In this document: in pieces, positions 1 to 8,223 of the stretch
Layout of the letters: each line of letters opens with the position of its first letter
Position numbering within the stretch: the first letter of the stretch is position 1
Source of the DNA: a virus
IMG/VR virus record: IMGVR_UViG_3300035698_016806
Location: 38,563 to 102,562 of that record
Length of the DNA: 64,000 nt
Direction: 5' to 3' (one strand)
Made by a program: the position numbers and the translations under genes
The notes under the pieces: model-generated
The model's input: the letters and a program-made list of their open reading frames with translations, nothing else
The model's database searches: none
Told to the model about the DNA's origin: nothing

Positions 1-778
1 TTTTTGGTCCTTAATAACGGTTAAATTGTTTAGCTCCGCTTGAAAAGTTGTTTTATGATATCCAAATCCTATTTATTTGGAATGTGAAAAGTTTGGGCTT
101 ATTATTTTGCGAATCAGGTTTTGGTTGCTAACCGCCCGGTCACCGCCTTTAACTTTTTATTTTTTAGGGGATGTTATAAACTGTATCATTATAAAGTTTA
201 TAAGTAGGTATCCTGTTTGGTTAACTCAGACCCACCCAACAATTATGTAAAAGATCAGCTTGACTATCCCGCCCCCTCTTGCCTTGCTCCTCTTGCTGCC
301 CCTCTCACCTGCCGTCAGGTGAAACTACTATACGCTAATAAAAAACATAACACAACCCCTTGAAATCATTGAACAATATGGCATATACCGCTTGTAAGCT
401 ATTGATATCATTGAATAATTTTTACCTATAAAAAAAATTCATCTATGCAAAAAAAGATATGTAATAAAATCAGATACTTACAAGATAAATGGAAAAATAA
501 TTAGTTTAAAAGTATTTACTAATAAAAAAACATAATAAAATCAGATAGTTATACAATTAATTTATTTTAATTTATTTTAATTTATGTTTAAAATCGGTTT
601 TTGTATGATTTAAGGCCGATTTAAACCGGTATATATATGATAGTACTCGAATAGATCAAAACCGGCTTAAATAGGCTAAATACAGCGTTTTACGCCTATT
701 TTGTCGTCTCTTATAACGTACACGGGCGCAGGCCCGGTCTATTAATTTTTTGACGGGCGCAGCGTAGAATAATCAATA

Positions 779-822
779 CAAGAATGGAGCAAGAATGGAA
801 CAAGAATGGAACAAGAATGATA
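779..822. repeat. 11-bp tandem repeat, four copies
   Basis: The unit CAAGAATGGAA occurs at about 779, 790, 801 and 812, the first copy with one change and the last truncated. It lies in the non-coding leader and has no open frame around it. Function is unknown. Confidence 0.8.
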
Positions 823-1348
823 AAATATGAATAGCGATTCCATTAAATGAATATGATTCATTGACTAAATCGGATTTAGTAAATTGAATTCATTTGTAGA
901 ATACCGCTCGATAACATGGCCCGGATCAAACCCGGATTTACTGAATTGAATTTAGCGAATAAATCAGGTTCAATTGTATACAAAAAACTGCCGTGTAACA
1001 TACTGATATTATAGGGAAAACTTGACCTATTAAGATTTGAGTTTTATACATAGGGCAGGCCCGGTCCTTGTCATACGTCTCTTAAATAGGCAAATAACAC
1101 GTTTAAACACGTTTAAACACGATATAACATTTATTACACAATTTTAATCTAAATTAATTTATGCCGGAAAAATATCAGAAATAAGAAATTATTCATCCAC
1201 TGAATCAGATTCATTATATATCACCACGATATTAAATGAATATGACGCAATATTTGACTATTGTTTAATGTGAATATACAATATAATTATAATATATAAA
1301 ATGAATCTGATTCATTTAATGAATATCGGGTCTGATTTAAACATTAAC

Positions 1349-1475
1349 TGAATTGTATTCATTCGCTGAATCAGATTCATCCACTGAATCAGATTCATCC
1401 ACTGAATTGTATTCATTCGCTGAATCAGATTCATCCACTGAATCAGATTCATCCACTGAATCAGATTCATCCACT
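1349..1475. repeat. seven tandem 18-bp iterons, each with a 13-bp palindrome
   Basis: Units start at 1349, 1367, 1385, 1403, 1421, 1439 and 1457, with exact 18-bp spacing. Five units carry the perfect palindrome TGAATCAGATTCA; two (1349, 1403) carry the related TGAATTGTATTCA. Spacers are TCGCT or TCCAC. Single outlying copies sit at 1201-1213 (same sequence) and 1302-1314 (central A changed to T). Such helically non-integral, dyad-symmetric arrays are typical binding sites for a dimeric protein, in an origin, a partition site or an operator cluster. The protein that binds is not identified. Confidence 0.85.
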
Positions 1476-1633
1476 GAAGCCCCTTTATTTTATGAAGCCG
1501 GGGCCTACTTCTCCATCACGTTGAAAAATTTCAGATATCTGTATTAACAGGTATTGCCAGTAGTATTATCTCCACGTTGAAAAATTTAAAATCCTTGTAT
1601 TACCAGTAATTATCTCCAACATATATAAAATAC

Positions 1634-1681
1634 AATATAAAATCCAATATAAAATCCAATATAAAATCCAATATAAAATCC
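1634..1681. repeat. 12-bp tandem repeat, four copies
   Basis: AATATAAAATCC is repeated four times in perfect register just upstream of the late promoter. It is purely AT-rich except for the CC step every 12 bp, so it could be an easily melted or bent segment. No coding potential. Confidence 0.85.
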
Positions 1682-1716
1682 ATTTTCCTCTTGTATTATT
1701 TTTATACATTTTACTC

Positions 1717-1745
1717 TTGACAACCCTTTATTAATGCTTTATCAT
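1717..1745 (+). promoter_or_regulatory. sigma70-type promoter for the late genes
   Basis: A perfect -35 box TTGACA (1717-1722) is followed by a 17-bp spacer and TATCAT (1740-1745). It faces the first plus-strand genes and is the best-looking promoter in the leader. The predicted start of transcription is near 1752. Confidence 0.6.
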
Positions 1746-1913
1746 CAACTCCATGAAAACAATCACCAAAAAAGAACCTACAAATAATACCTTGAATACC
1801 CAAAGGGGTCCCTTGAACAACAGTATGAGAATTTCTATCAGGATTTCTTCAGTAGTAACTTCTTTATCTATTAAAAAGAATTTAATCGCTATATGGATTT
1901 TGCTTATGAACAC
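1731..1913 (-). CDS. possible small hydrophobic membrane protein
   Basis: A 60-residue minus-strand frame from a GTG start (a TTG start at 1931 is also possible) reads as an acidic helix followed by a long hydrophobic segment of about 30 residues that ends ELMIKH. Its composition looks more like a real membrane protein than the plus-strand translation of the same DNA, which is rich in T, N and S. Against it: no clear ribosome-binding site, overlap with the late promoter, and opposite orientation to its neighbours. Treat as a weak candidate. Confidence 0.25.
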   Translation of the reverse strand: MFISKIHIAIKFFLIDKEVTTEEILIEILILLFKGPLWVFKVLFVGSFLVIVFMELMIKH

Positions 1914-2085
1914 GGACCCGAAGGATAGCAAGGATGATTTAACTGATTTCGTTTATACTTGTTTAGATAAATGGGATAAAGATACTGCCAAAGGGTTAAG
2001 TGATTTTGTTTCAGAGAAATTAATTCAAGATATGCTTGAGGCTGAAGATTATATTGAATACAAGAAAATTCTTGAGGGGTTATAA
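1906..2085 (+). CDS. hypothetical small acidic protein
   Basis: This 59-residue product from ATG 1906 is acidic and predicted helical (MNTDPKDSKDDL at the start, YIEYKKILEGL at the end). The frame stays open further upstream to 1753, but the upstream part looks like non-coding translation, so the shorter start is preferred even though no strong Shine-Dalgarno precedes it. It lies 9 nt before the terminase small subunit, whose ribosome-binding site follows its stop, so it is the first gene of the late operon. Function not recognised. Confidence 0.5.
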   Translation: MNTDPKDSKDDLTDFVYTCLDKWDKDTAKGLSDFVSEKLIQDMLEAEDYIEYKKILEGL

Positions 2086-2094
2086 GGATTAGCT

Positions 2095-2835
2095 ATGAGG
2101 AAACTAAAAAGAAAACCAGTAGGTAAACCAACATCACCAATATCAGATCCAATAACTGAACGTAAAATATTACATGCTGAGAAAGCTGAAACCAAGTCTA
2201 AATCCAAGCCAGAATCCAAACATAAGTCCATACACAAAACATTAAAGAAGGTTACTTCTAAAGCTCCTCTTAGGACAATCAGAAGATATAAAAAGCAAAA
2301 GTGTAATTTTGTTACTATAGATATTGATACCAAAGAGCCAAAGCAATGTAATTTCTTTGCTGTAGGAAAAGGAACATTATGTAAAAAGCATGGTGGAGAT
2401 CCTGTTATAAAAGAAAACTTAATTTCAATTAAGGATGAGACATTATTACCAATGCATTTATCCAAGTTTAATCCAGCAGTACATCCACTGCAATATATTA
2501 ATTTAAGTAGAGAGGGAATGTCAAAAGTAGAGATTGCAGCTTCAATGGAAATCTCTGTCCAAGTATTGAAAAGCTGGGCAGAAAGATTTGAATCCTTTAA
2601 TACTGCAAGTGAGATAGGAGATGCATTACACGAATCCTGGTGGATACAGAGAGGAAAGGGTGGGTTAGATTCAAGGAATTTCAATACTTCTTTGTTTAAA
2701 TTCTTGACCAGTAACAAATTAGGTTATTCTGATAAAATGGAAACAAAGAATACCAACATGAATATGCATGGTGTTTTATTAATACCTGATGCTGTTACCG
2801 AAGATGAATGGGAAAAGGATGCCATAGATGTCTGA
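2095..2835 (+). CDS. terminase small subunit (TerS)
   Basis: The 246-residue protein is the DNA-recognition subunit of the packaging motor. The first 65 residues are very basic. Residues 70-101 form a probable zinc knuckle (C70, C85, C96, H99, ending CKKHGG). Residues about 130-170 form a helix-turn-helix with the pattern EGMSKVEIAASMEIS. The phrase NKLGYSDKMETKN near residue 215 is typical of phage TerS families just before the linker to the oligomerisation tail. It sits two genes upstream of TerL. The extra basic and zinc-binding N-terminus is unusual and may come from host-type CCHH metal-binding proteins. TerS assignment rests on the HTH, the LGYSDK motif and gene order. Confidence 0.8.
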   Translation: MRKLKRKPVGKPTSPISDPITERKILHAEKAETKSKSKPESKHKSIHKTLKKVTSKAPLRTIRRYKKQKCNFVTIDIDTKEPKQCNFFAVGKGTLCKKHGGDPVIKENLISIKDETLLPMHLSKFNPAVHPLQYINLSREGMSKVEIAASMEISVQVLKSWAERFESFNTASEIGDALHESWWIQRGKGGLDSRNFNTSLFKFLTSNKLGYSDKMETKNTNMNMHGVLLIPDAVTEDEWEKDAIDV

Positions 2836-3304
2836 TATAAGAATTCCATCAATGTTGCTTATTTGTATTGGGAATAGTAGGGGAATGGAATGTTTCCCAT
2901 TGATAAATATGTGGAGTATTTCCAGGAAAAGACAATGGAGAGATAAGCCAGAATCAGAGAAAGAAGCTCATAGGCAAAAAATGAGAGAAGTAATGCCAGG
3001 GGTTCGTAGAAAATACATGAAGACCATAACAGCAAAGCAGAAGAAAGTATTTGCCAAGATGATGAGTGATGGAAAGAAGAAATACTGGGCTAATATTTCT
3101 GAAGAAGATAAAAAAATCCATATTGCTAAAATGGCTGCTGGTATAAAAGTAGCCCGTGAAAATAATAGATATCCCAAAAACACATTTACTCCAGAAAAAG
3201 CAAGAAGGACATTGCATGGCATTAAAGAAGTTATTGAATTGCCAAGGGTAAATACATATAGTGGAACTATCACAATGTCTGAAATGGAGAATCTAAATGC
3301 TTAA
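2828..3304 (+). CDS. hypothetical basic helical protein between terS and terL
   Basis: The frame starts in an ATGTCTGA overlap with terS, but its first 20 residues look non-coding; a start near 2886 (after GTAGGGGAATGGA) is more likely. The reliable part, from about WRDKPESEKEAHRQKM onward, is basic and helical with repeated short segments (KKVFAKMMSDGKKKYW, EEDKKIHIAKMAAGIK) that weakly recall the NUMOD3-type DNA-binding helices of homing endonucleases. A neighbouring frame at 2893-2949 also starts well (MFPIDKYVEYFQEK) and ends at a TAA, so an old frameshift in the 5' part is possible. Function unknown. Confidence 0.5.
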   Translation: MSDIRIPSMLLICIGNSRGMECFPLINMWSISRKRQWRDKPESEKEAHRQKMREVMPGVRRKYMKTITAKQKKVFAKMMSDGKKKYWANISEEDKKIHIAKMAAGIKVARENNRYPKNTFTPEKARRTLHGIKEVIELPRVNTYSGTITMSEMENLNA

Positions 3305-3319
3305 CAGGATGGATTATAA

Positions 3320-5677
3320 ATGGCAAGAAAACCTATAATCATATGGAAACCGTGGCCCGGATCTCAGCAGAAGTTCTTGACATGTCCTGCATGGGAATGT
3401 CTCCTTCATGGTAACAGAGGCGGCGGTAAAACGGACGTTCTTATTATGGATTTTCTGCAAGATGTTGATAAAGGGTTCGGGATTGATTATAAGGGGCTAT
3501 TGCTCAGAGAAGCAACCACAGAACTTGGTGATGTTATATCGAAGACAAAGAAGTGGATTCCACGAATCTTCCCTCTTGCAAAATATAATGGATCAAAGAA
3601 GATATGGACATTTTCAGATGGTGAAACTCTTTGGTTGAATTATGCTCGGGTTGAAGCTGATTATGAACAGTATCATGGGCATGAGTACCCATGGATTGGT
3701 TGGGAGGAATTAACCAACCATGCGTTTGACAAAGTTTATAAAAAATTGATGTCTTGTAATCGGTCATCCAACGCAGGAATCACACCAAAATATAGGGGAA
3801 CTTGTAATCCAAGTGGTCCAGGACATCAGTGGGTTAAGCAAAGATTCATTGATGCTACACAAACAGGTAAAATTCTTAAAGAAGATATAGAATTCGAGTA
3901 TCCCAATGAAAAGGGTGATACGGTTTCAACAACATTAACTGTAACCAGAACTCATGTCAGAAGTTTTCAAGCAGAAAATAAATCATTGGCTGAAGCTGAT
4001 CCTTTATATATGGCTAAAATATATGAATTGACTAAAGATAATGAAATGCTTAGAGCCGCATGGATTGATGGTTCCTGGGATTTATTGATTGGTGGATTTT
4101 TTACTGATGTGTGGGATAAAGATATTCATGTGTTACCAACATTCAAAGTTCCTACTTCTTGGGATCTTATCAGAAGCTTTGATTGGGGTTCTTCTAAGCC
4201 TTGGGCAGTCACTTATGGATTTATAACAAATGGGGAACAACCTGATCCTCATTTACTTGGTGGAGAGATTATTCCATATATCCCAAAGGGTTCAGTGATC
4301 ATTTGCACTGAGATATATGGATGGAACGGAAACATAAATGAAGGTGATCAAGCCGTATCTTCTGAAATAGCAGAGCGTGTTTTGGCAGTTGACAATGCTT
4401 TATTAACTGAGTATGGTATACGTTGTGTTCCTGGACCAGCAGATACTTCCATTTACGATGTAAGAGACGGGACATCAATTGGAGCTAATTTAGGATCTTG
4501 TGGATGTCATTGGACAAGAGCTTACAAAGGAGCAGGATCAAGAGTTGCTGGATGGTCAATTATTAGACAAATGTTAGGTGCTGCAAAAAGAGGTGATATA
4601 GAAACTCCACATCTGTACTTTTTTTCTCAAGCAGAGCATCACATTAGAACATTACCAGTTCAACAGAGAGATCCGAAGAAGCCAGAAGATATTCAATGTT
4701 TTGTGGCAGGTACTATGGTGTCCTTAGAAAATGGATTTAGAAAGATTGAGGATATACTGGTTGGTGATATTGTTAAAACTCCGATAGGGTTGCGAAAAGT
4801 AATAAATGCCGGTTCTACTGGATTTGCAAAAATAACAAAGGTAATTTTCGGTGAAAATGAATTAAAGGGAACTTTTGACCATCCAGTATTTGTAGAAGGT
4901 GAAGGATTAGTTTCATTAAGTAAATTGGTTAAAGGAGATATTTTATGTCAAAACTCATTACATATTTTAGAGGAATCAAATTCACAAGTGTCAATGAGGG
5001 ATACTTTGAATGCCACCACAGTAATCGTAAAATTTTTGATGGAACAACATTGTTGCACAGAGCAAAATGGCAATTCTATATTGGACCAATTCCAGCAGAA
5101 CATGAACTCCATCATAAAAATAGAATCAAATATGATTGCAGTAGGAAAAATCTTGAACTTCTTCATGGCTCAGATCACGCAAGATTCCACCTGCAAGAAA
5201 GAATGCAGAAAGGTGGGGATTGTTACGAAAAACTTAAAATATGGAGAAAATCTAAAGAGGGTAAACGACAGCTTCGATCTAATATTAAAAAATGTAGAGA
5301 AAATACTCCCGAAAGAAAATTTACGTGCGATTACTGTGGTAAGGTTGTTATTACAAAACATCCATCAAAGAAATTTTGCTCCCTTAAATGTAAAGAAGCA
5401 ATATCAGGAAAAATTAAAAAAGAATGTGTCATGTGCGGAGAATTCTTCTGGACAAAACCACACAACACAAGAGAAACACAAACTTGTGGTTACGCATGTG
5501 GATGGGAATTGCGACGAAGCAACAGTATATAATTTGACAACTGAGCAATCAGGAATGTATTATGCGAACGGCGTTCTTGTTTCTAATACAGATGGAGAGG
5601 ATCATTGTATGGATTCCGCACGTTACCTAATTGCCAGAAGAATGTCAGCAATGAAACAAAGATCAGTAAAAAGTTAA
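3320..5677 (+). CDS. terminase large subunit (TerL) carrying an intein
   Basis: TerL is the ATPase-nuclease that pumps DNA into the prohead. Of the 785 residues, 460-756 are an intein; the spliced extein would be 488 residues, a normal TerL length. Walker A is GNRGGGKT (31-38), Walker B lies in HEYPWIGWEEL (about 120-130), and a nuclease motif is RSFDWGSSKPW (about 285-295). The last nuclease motif, GEDHCMDSARYLI, comes immediately after the intein, so splicing is needed for activity. Start ATG has AGGATGG upstream. The intein coding region also carries an out-of-frame HNH gene (4945-5532). Confidence 0.93.
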   Translation: MARKPIIIWKPWPGSQQKFLTCPAWECLLHGNRGGGKTDVLIMDFLQDVDKGFGIDYKGLLLREATTELGDVISKTKKWIPRIFPLAKYNGSKKIWTFSDGETLWLNYARVEADYEQYHGHEYPWIGWEELTNHAFDKVYKKLMSCNRSSNAGITPKYRGTCNPSGPGHQWVKQRFIDATQTGKILKEDIEFEYPNEKGDTVSTTLTVTRTHVRSFQAENKSLAEADPLYMAKIYELTKDNEMLRAAWIDGSWDLLIGGFFTDVWDKDIHVLPTFKVPTSWDLIRSFDWGSSKPWAVTYGFITNGEQPDPHLLGGEIIPYIPKGSVIICTEIYGWNGNINEGDQAVSSEIAERVLAVDNALLTEYGIRCVPGPADTSIYDVRDGTSIGANLGSCGCHWTRAYKGAGSRVAGWSIIRQMLGAAKRGDIETPHLYFFSQAEHHIRTLPVQQRDPKKPEDIQCFVAGTMVSLENGFRKIEDILVGDIVKTPIGLRKVINAGSTGFAKITKVIFGENELKGTFDHPVFVEGEGLVSLSKLVKGDILCQNSLHILEESNSQVSMRDTLNATTVIVKFLMEQHCCTEQNGNSILDQFQQNMNSIIKIESNMIAVGKILNFFMAQITQDSTCKKECRKVGIVTKNLKYGENLKRVNDSFDLILKNVEKILPKENLRAITVVRLLLQNIHQRNFAPLNVKKQYQEKLKKNVSCAENSSGQNHTTQEKHKLVVTHVDGNCDEATVYNLTTEQSGMYYANGVLVSNTDGEDHCMDSARYLIARRMSAMKQRSVKS
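4697..5587 (+). other. TerL intein (Hint domain, 297 residues)
   Basis: The intein begins at C460 (block A, CFVAGTMVSLENG), contains GDIVKT and the block B histidine in GTFDHPVFVEG, and ends with block F (ATVYNLTTEQSGMYYANG) and VLVSN before T757. The residue before the final Asn is Ser, not the usual His, so splicing chemistry may be slower or non-canonical. Recognisable Hint sequence covers only about 85 N-terminal and 30 C-terminal residues. The 190 or so residues between match no intein endonuclease; they are the out-of-frame reading of an HNH gene, yet contain no stop. Confidence 0.9.
4945..5532 (+). CDS. HNH homing endonuclease nested out of frame in the TerL intein
   Basis: This 195-residue protein is read in the -1 frame relative to TerL. 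It has its own excellent ribosome-binding site (AAAGGAGATATTTT then ATG). Residues 53-82 carry an HNH_3-type motif: HELHHKNR, then NLELL, then DHARFH. The C-terminal half has two four-cysteine zinc fingers: C128/C131/C145/C149 (CDYCGK to CSLKC) and C161/C164/C181/C185 (CVMCGE to CGYAC). It would cut intein-less terL alleles to spread the intein. Its last seven codons overlap the coding sequence of intein block F. The HNH frame is clearly the conserved one here; the intein frame merely stays open through it. Confidence 0.9.
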   Translation: MSKLITYFRGIKFTSVNEGYFECHHSNRKIFDGTTLLHRAKWQFYIGPIPAEHELHHKNRIKYDCSRKNLELLHGSDHARFHLQERMQKGGDCYEKLKIWRKSKEGKRQLRSNIKKCRENTPERKFTCDYCGKVVITKHPSKKFCSLKCKEAISGKIKKECVMCGEFFWTKPHNTRETQTCGYACGWELRRSNSI

Positions 5678-5689
5678 AGGAGATAACAA

Positions 5690-7234
5690 ATGGCATCAAA
5701 AAAACAAACAACGACCACAGCATCCATAGGCGCAGTTGATACAGTTCATCCAGAATATGACAGGCACAAAGTGCCGTGGATGAGGGTTCGGGATTGTATG
5801 AAAGGGGAGGATGTTGTAAAATCCAAAAAAGAACTATATCTCCCAAGACCTTCAGGAATGACAGGTGAACGTAAGAAAGCATATGATGCCTATTTGGAAA
5901 GGGCACATTTCCCACTTGTAGTTTCCTATGCTCTTTCAGGTGCTTTGGGCATTGTAATTACAAAACTACCTGAATTTAATGTGCCAAAACAACTTGAGTA
6001 CATTCTGAAAACAGCTACCAAAGATGGTAGATCATTAAACCAATTATTTCTTGATATTGTTATTGAAATATTTCAAACTGGCAGAGTTCCTTTGCTTGTA
6101 GATGTCATTGCTTCCAAAAATGAATTCAGGTTTGTTGATTATAAAGCAGAAGCATTTATCAATTGGGGAATAAATTCAGAGCAAGAAGAAGAAAGTTTGT
6201 CTCTTGGAGTTTTGAAAGAAACAAGGCCTGATTCAGATGATATTTTTTCTCATTCCACTAAAGATGTTTATCGTGTTTTGCAGTTGGTAGAAGAAAAATA
6301 CACTACAGCTTTATATGGTACGGACGGAAATCAAATTGTAGATTCCAATGTATCGCCTGATTTAAGAGGAAAGCCAATTAATAGGATTCCTTTGTTCCTG
6401 GCAGGTTCAATTAATAACTCATTTGACATGCAACCAATTCCTTTGATCTCAGTTGCTAATTGTTCTGTACAGATTTACAGAAAAGAGGCTGATCTTGCAA
6501 ATTCAGAATACTTATCTTGTAATCCTACTCTTTGTATTGTAGGCGCAAGCAATGATGAAAATCTTCCTAATGTAGTTGGTTCCTCTGTAATGATTGTTAT
6601 TCCAGACCCGGCAGCAAGAGTTTTTTATACTGTAACTGACACAGCCGCATTAAAACATGTATCTGAACATATAACAGGGCTTTATGAAGAAGCAATCAGA
6701 CACGGTGTTGCTATCTTAGACGCACGTAAAGGAGTCGAAGCAGCAGAATCACTCAGAATACGTCAATCAACGCAGAGCGCATCATTATACTCTGTTTTTC
6801 TGTCTGCTATGAACGCAATCAAGCAGGGTCTTGAGTTAATGTGTGATTGGGGTGGATTTAACAAGGAAGAGGTTATTCTTGATGCTCCATCCTCACTTAC
6901 TCAGGGTATTCCTGATTCAACCATACTTGCTCAGATAATTGAAGGTTATGCCACTGGTGTTATCCCATTAGATGTTATCCATAGATATCTTGTTTATTCA
7001 GGTCTTCTTGATCAAACTATTGGTTATGATGATTATGTAACTTTGCTTAAATCTGATGATATGAATTTAGGCAGAAGTCCAGAAGAGGAAGGACTTTCTC
7101 TTAAAGACAAAGATGGAAATATTATTGGTGACAAAACGAAAAAAGATCCAGATAAAACGATTAGTGATCTTGAGAAAAAGAAAGCTGATGAAAAAGCTGA
7201 AAAAAGAGTTCCAAAAAAGATAGTTAAGAAGTAA
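5690..7234 (+). CDS. portal protein (DUF4055 type)
   Basis: The 514-residue protein forms the ring through which DNA enters and leaves the head. The N-terminus has the DUF4055 portal signature: VHPEYDRHKVPWMRVRDC, GEDVVKSKKELYLPR, then a conserved segment YDAYLERAHFP. The middle is mixed alpha/beta and the last 60 residues are a highly charged tail (KKDPDKTISDLEKKKADEK). It has AAAGGAGATAACA before its ATG, starts 12 nt after terL, and is followed by the scaffold and coat genes, the standard head order. Confidence 0.88.
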   Translation: MASKKQTTTTASIGAVDTVHPEYDRHKVPWMRVRDCMKGEDVVKSKKELYLPRPSGMTGERKKAYDAYLERAHFPLVVSYALSGALGIVITKLPEFNVPKQLEYILKTATKDGRSLNQLFLDIVIEIFQTGRVPLLVDVIASKNEFRFVDYKAEAFINWGINSEQEEESLSLGVLKETRPDSDDIFSHSTKDVYRVLQLVEEKYTTALYGTDGNQIVDSNVSPDLRGKPINRIPLFLAGSINNSFDMQPIPLISVANCSVQIYRKEADLANSEYLSCNPTLCIVGASNDENLPNVVGSSVMIVIPDPAARVFYTVTDTAALKHVSEHITGLYEEAIRHGVAILDARKGVEAAESLRIRQSTQSASLYSVFLSAMNAIKQGLELMCDWGGFNKEEVILDAPSSLTQGIPDSTILAQIIEGYATGVIPLDVIHRYLVYSGLLDQTIGYDDYVTLLKSDDMNLGRSPEEEGLSLKDKDGNIIGDKTKKDPDKTISDLEKKKADEKAEKRVPKKIVKK

Positions 7235-7298
7235 ATTAACGAAAGTTTGAGACTTTCACACTGGGATCTTGAGGATTCCGCAATTAAGGAGAAAGAAA

Positions 7299-8066
7299 AT
7301 GCCCGTATTTGATTTTATCGAGAACACAGAACAAAGAGAGAAAGCTGAAAATCTTCACAAAATTGAAGTTGATCAGCTTACAGTTGATTTGACCAATGCA
7401 AACAAGGTTACAACAGAGGAAGCTGTGGCTGGTTTAAAAACCAAAAATGCTGAGATTCTGGATGAGAAAAAGACCCTCTCTGATAATCTTAAAAAGTTTG
7501 AAGGATATGATCCTGAAGCTGTTAAAGTTGCCACTGATTTCTACACAAAGAATAAAGATGTCGAGTTCTTGAAAGATGGTACAGTGGAAGAACTTATCCA
7601 AACAAAAACTTCTGTGTTAACTGCTGATTTTGAAGCAAAAATTGGTGAAATGAGTGTGAATCTTACTGCTGCCCAGAAATCATCCAATGAGTACCAGGGA
7701 TTATTTGAGTCCAAAGTAATTGATGATGGTGTTCGTGCAGCCGCAGTAAAAGCTGGAATGATTGATACTGCTGTTGAGGATGCTGTACTTCGTGGACGTG
7801 GTGTATTTTCACTTGATACAAATAAAATGATTGAAGCCCGTGATGCAGAAGGGAAGTTGGCAATTTCTTCTGACAAGAAAGTTTTGACCACTGAAAATTG
7901 GGTTGAAGATCTCAAAGAAACTTCTCCTCATTATTGGCCTCCATCTCAAGGAGCAGGGGCTACAGGTGGTAAAATTGGTCCTGAGAGTGATAAGGCAACT
8001 AAACTTCAAGCTCTTGCTGATGCTGGAGATGTTACAGCGTACAGAGCCATGCGAGATAAAAAATAA
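7299..8066 (+). CDS. prohead scaffolding protein
   Basis: The 255-residue protein is acidic and largely coiled-coil over residues 5-140 (REKAENLHKIEVDQL onward), with a C-terminal region rich in charged residues, as in scaffold proteins that guide coat assembly and then leave. ATG 7299 is chosen because AAGGAG lies 6 nt upstream; an in-frame start at 7269 has no such site. It lies between portal and coat genes. Sequence alone does not prove the role; gene position and coiled-coil character do most of the work. Confidence 0.7.
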   Translation: MPVFDFIENTEQREKAENLHKIEVDQLTVDLTNANKVTTEEAVAGLKTKNAEILDEKKTLSDNLKKFEGYDPEAVKVATDFYTKNKDVEFLKDGTVEELIQTKTSVLTADFEAKIGEMSVNLTAAQKSSNEYQGLFESKVIDDGVRAAAVKAGMIDTAVEDAVLRGRGVFSLDTNKMIEARDAEGKLAISSDKKVLTTENWVEDLKETSPHYWPPSQGAGATGGKIGPESDKATKLQALADAGDVTAYRAMRDKK

Positions 8067-8090
8067 ATATGAATTCAGGACATAAACTAC

Positions 8091-8119
8091 TTGACATTGA
8101 AGATTATATAATTTAATGT
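8091..8119 (+). promoter_or_regulatory. sigma70-type promoter for the coat protein gene
   Basis: TTGACA (8091-8096), a 17-bp spacer and TAATGT (8114-8119) lie in the 183-nt gap before the coat gene. It would give the coat gene, the most abundant virion product, its own transcript with a leader of about 125 nt. Confidence 0.6.
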
Positions 8120-8171
8120 GATTATAATATTATTGGTGTTCTTGTGGGACATCTCAACAGTTTACGACCTT

Positions 8172-8223
8172 GGGGGTCAAAAACACATATGTTTTTTGGC
8201 CCCTTTCCTTTTCGAGAAGGGGC
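8172..8223 (+). promoter_or_regulatory. two mutually exclusive hairpins in the coat-gene leader
   Basis: Arm GGGGTCAAAAACA (8173-8185) can pair with TGTTTTTTGGCCCC (8190-8203), leaving a run TTTCCTTTTC after it. The same GCCCCTT (8199-8205) can instead pair with AAGGGGC (8217-8223). The first hairpin resembles a terminator stem, the second an anti-terminator or a processing hairpin. Both precede the ribosome-binding site AAAAAGGAG. Attenuation or mRNA stabilisation is inferred. Confidence 0.5.

Larger units (their letters stand above)
1..1730. other. repeat-rich non-coding region upstream of the late genes
   Basis: No credible gene is seen in this 1.7 kb stretch; all frames are broken and the only long frame is a by-product of a tandem repeat. 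It holds an inverted repeat at 174-203 (9-bp arms), a small GC-rich hairpin at 305-322 (TCACCTG/CAGGTGA), 11-bp repeats at 779-822, a 12-bp direct repeat GCAGGCCCGGTC near 729 and 1055, an 18-bp palindrome array at 1349-1475, a partly duplicated block at 1511-1617 (ACGTTGAAAAATTT twice), and 12-bp repeats at 1634-1681. Its position directly before the terminase genes makes a packaging, replication or control locus plausible, but this is inference. Confidence 0.7.

Noticed and set aside
1349-1475. CRISPR-like array
   Set aside because: Units are direct 18-bp repeats with constant 5-bp linkers and no unique spacers; no cas genes are present.
1353-1547. Open frame encoding ESDSST repeats
   Set aside because: It is only the 18-bp palindrome array read in frame; there is no ribosome-binding site and the end has no coding character.
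2049-2717. 222-residue minus-strand frame opposite terS
   Set aside because: It mirrors the terS gene, has no start signal and no recognisable motif; terS has HTH and zinc motifs in the plus frame.
7235-7298. Terminator between portal and scaffold genes
   Set aside because: GAAAGT/ACTTTC forms only a 6-bp stem without a T-run; too weak to call.
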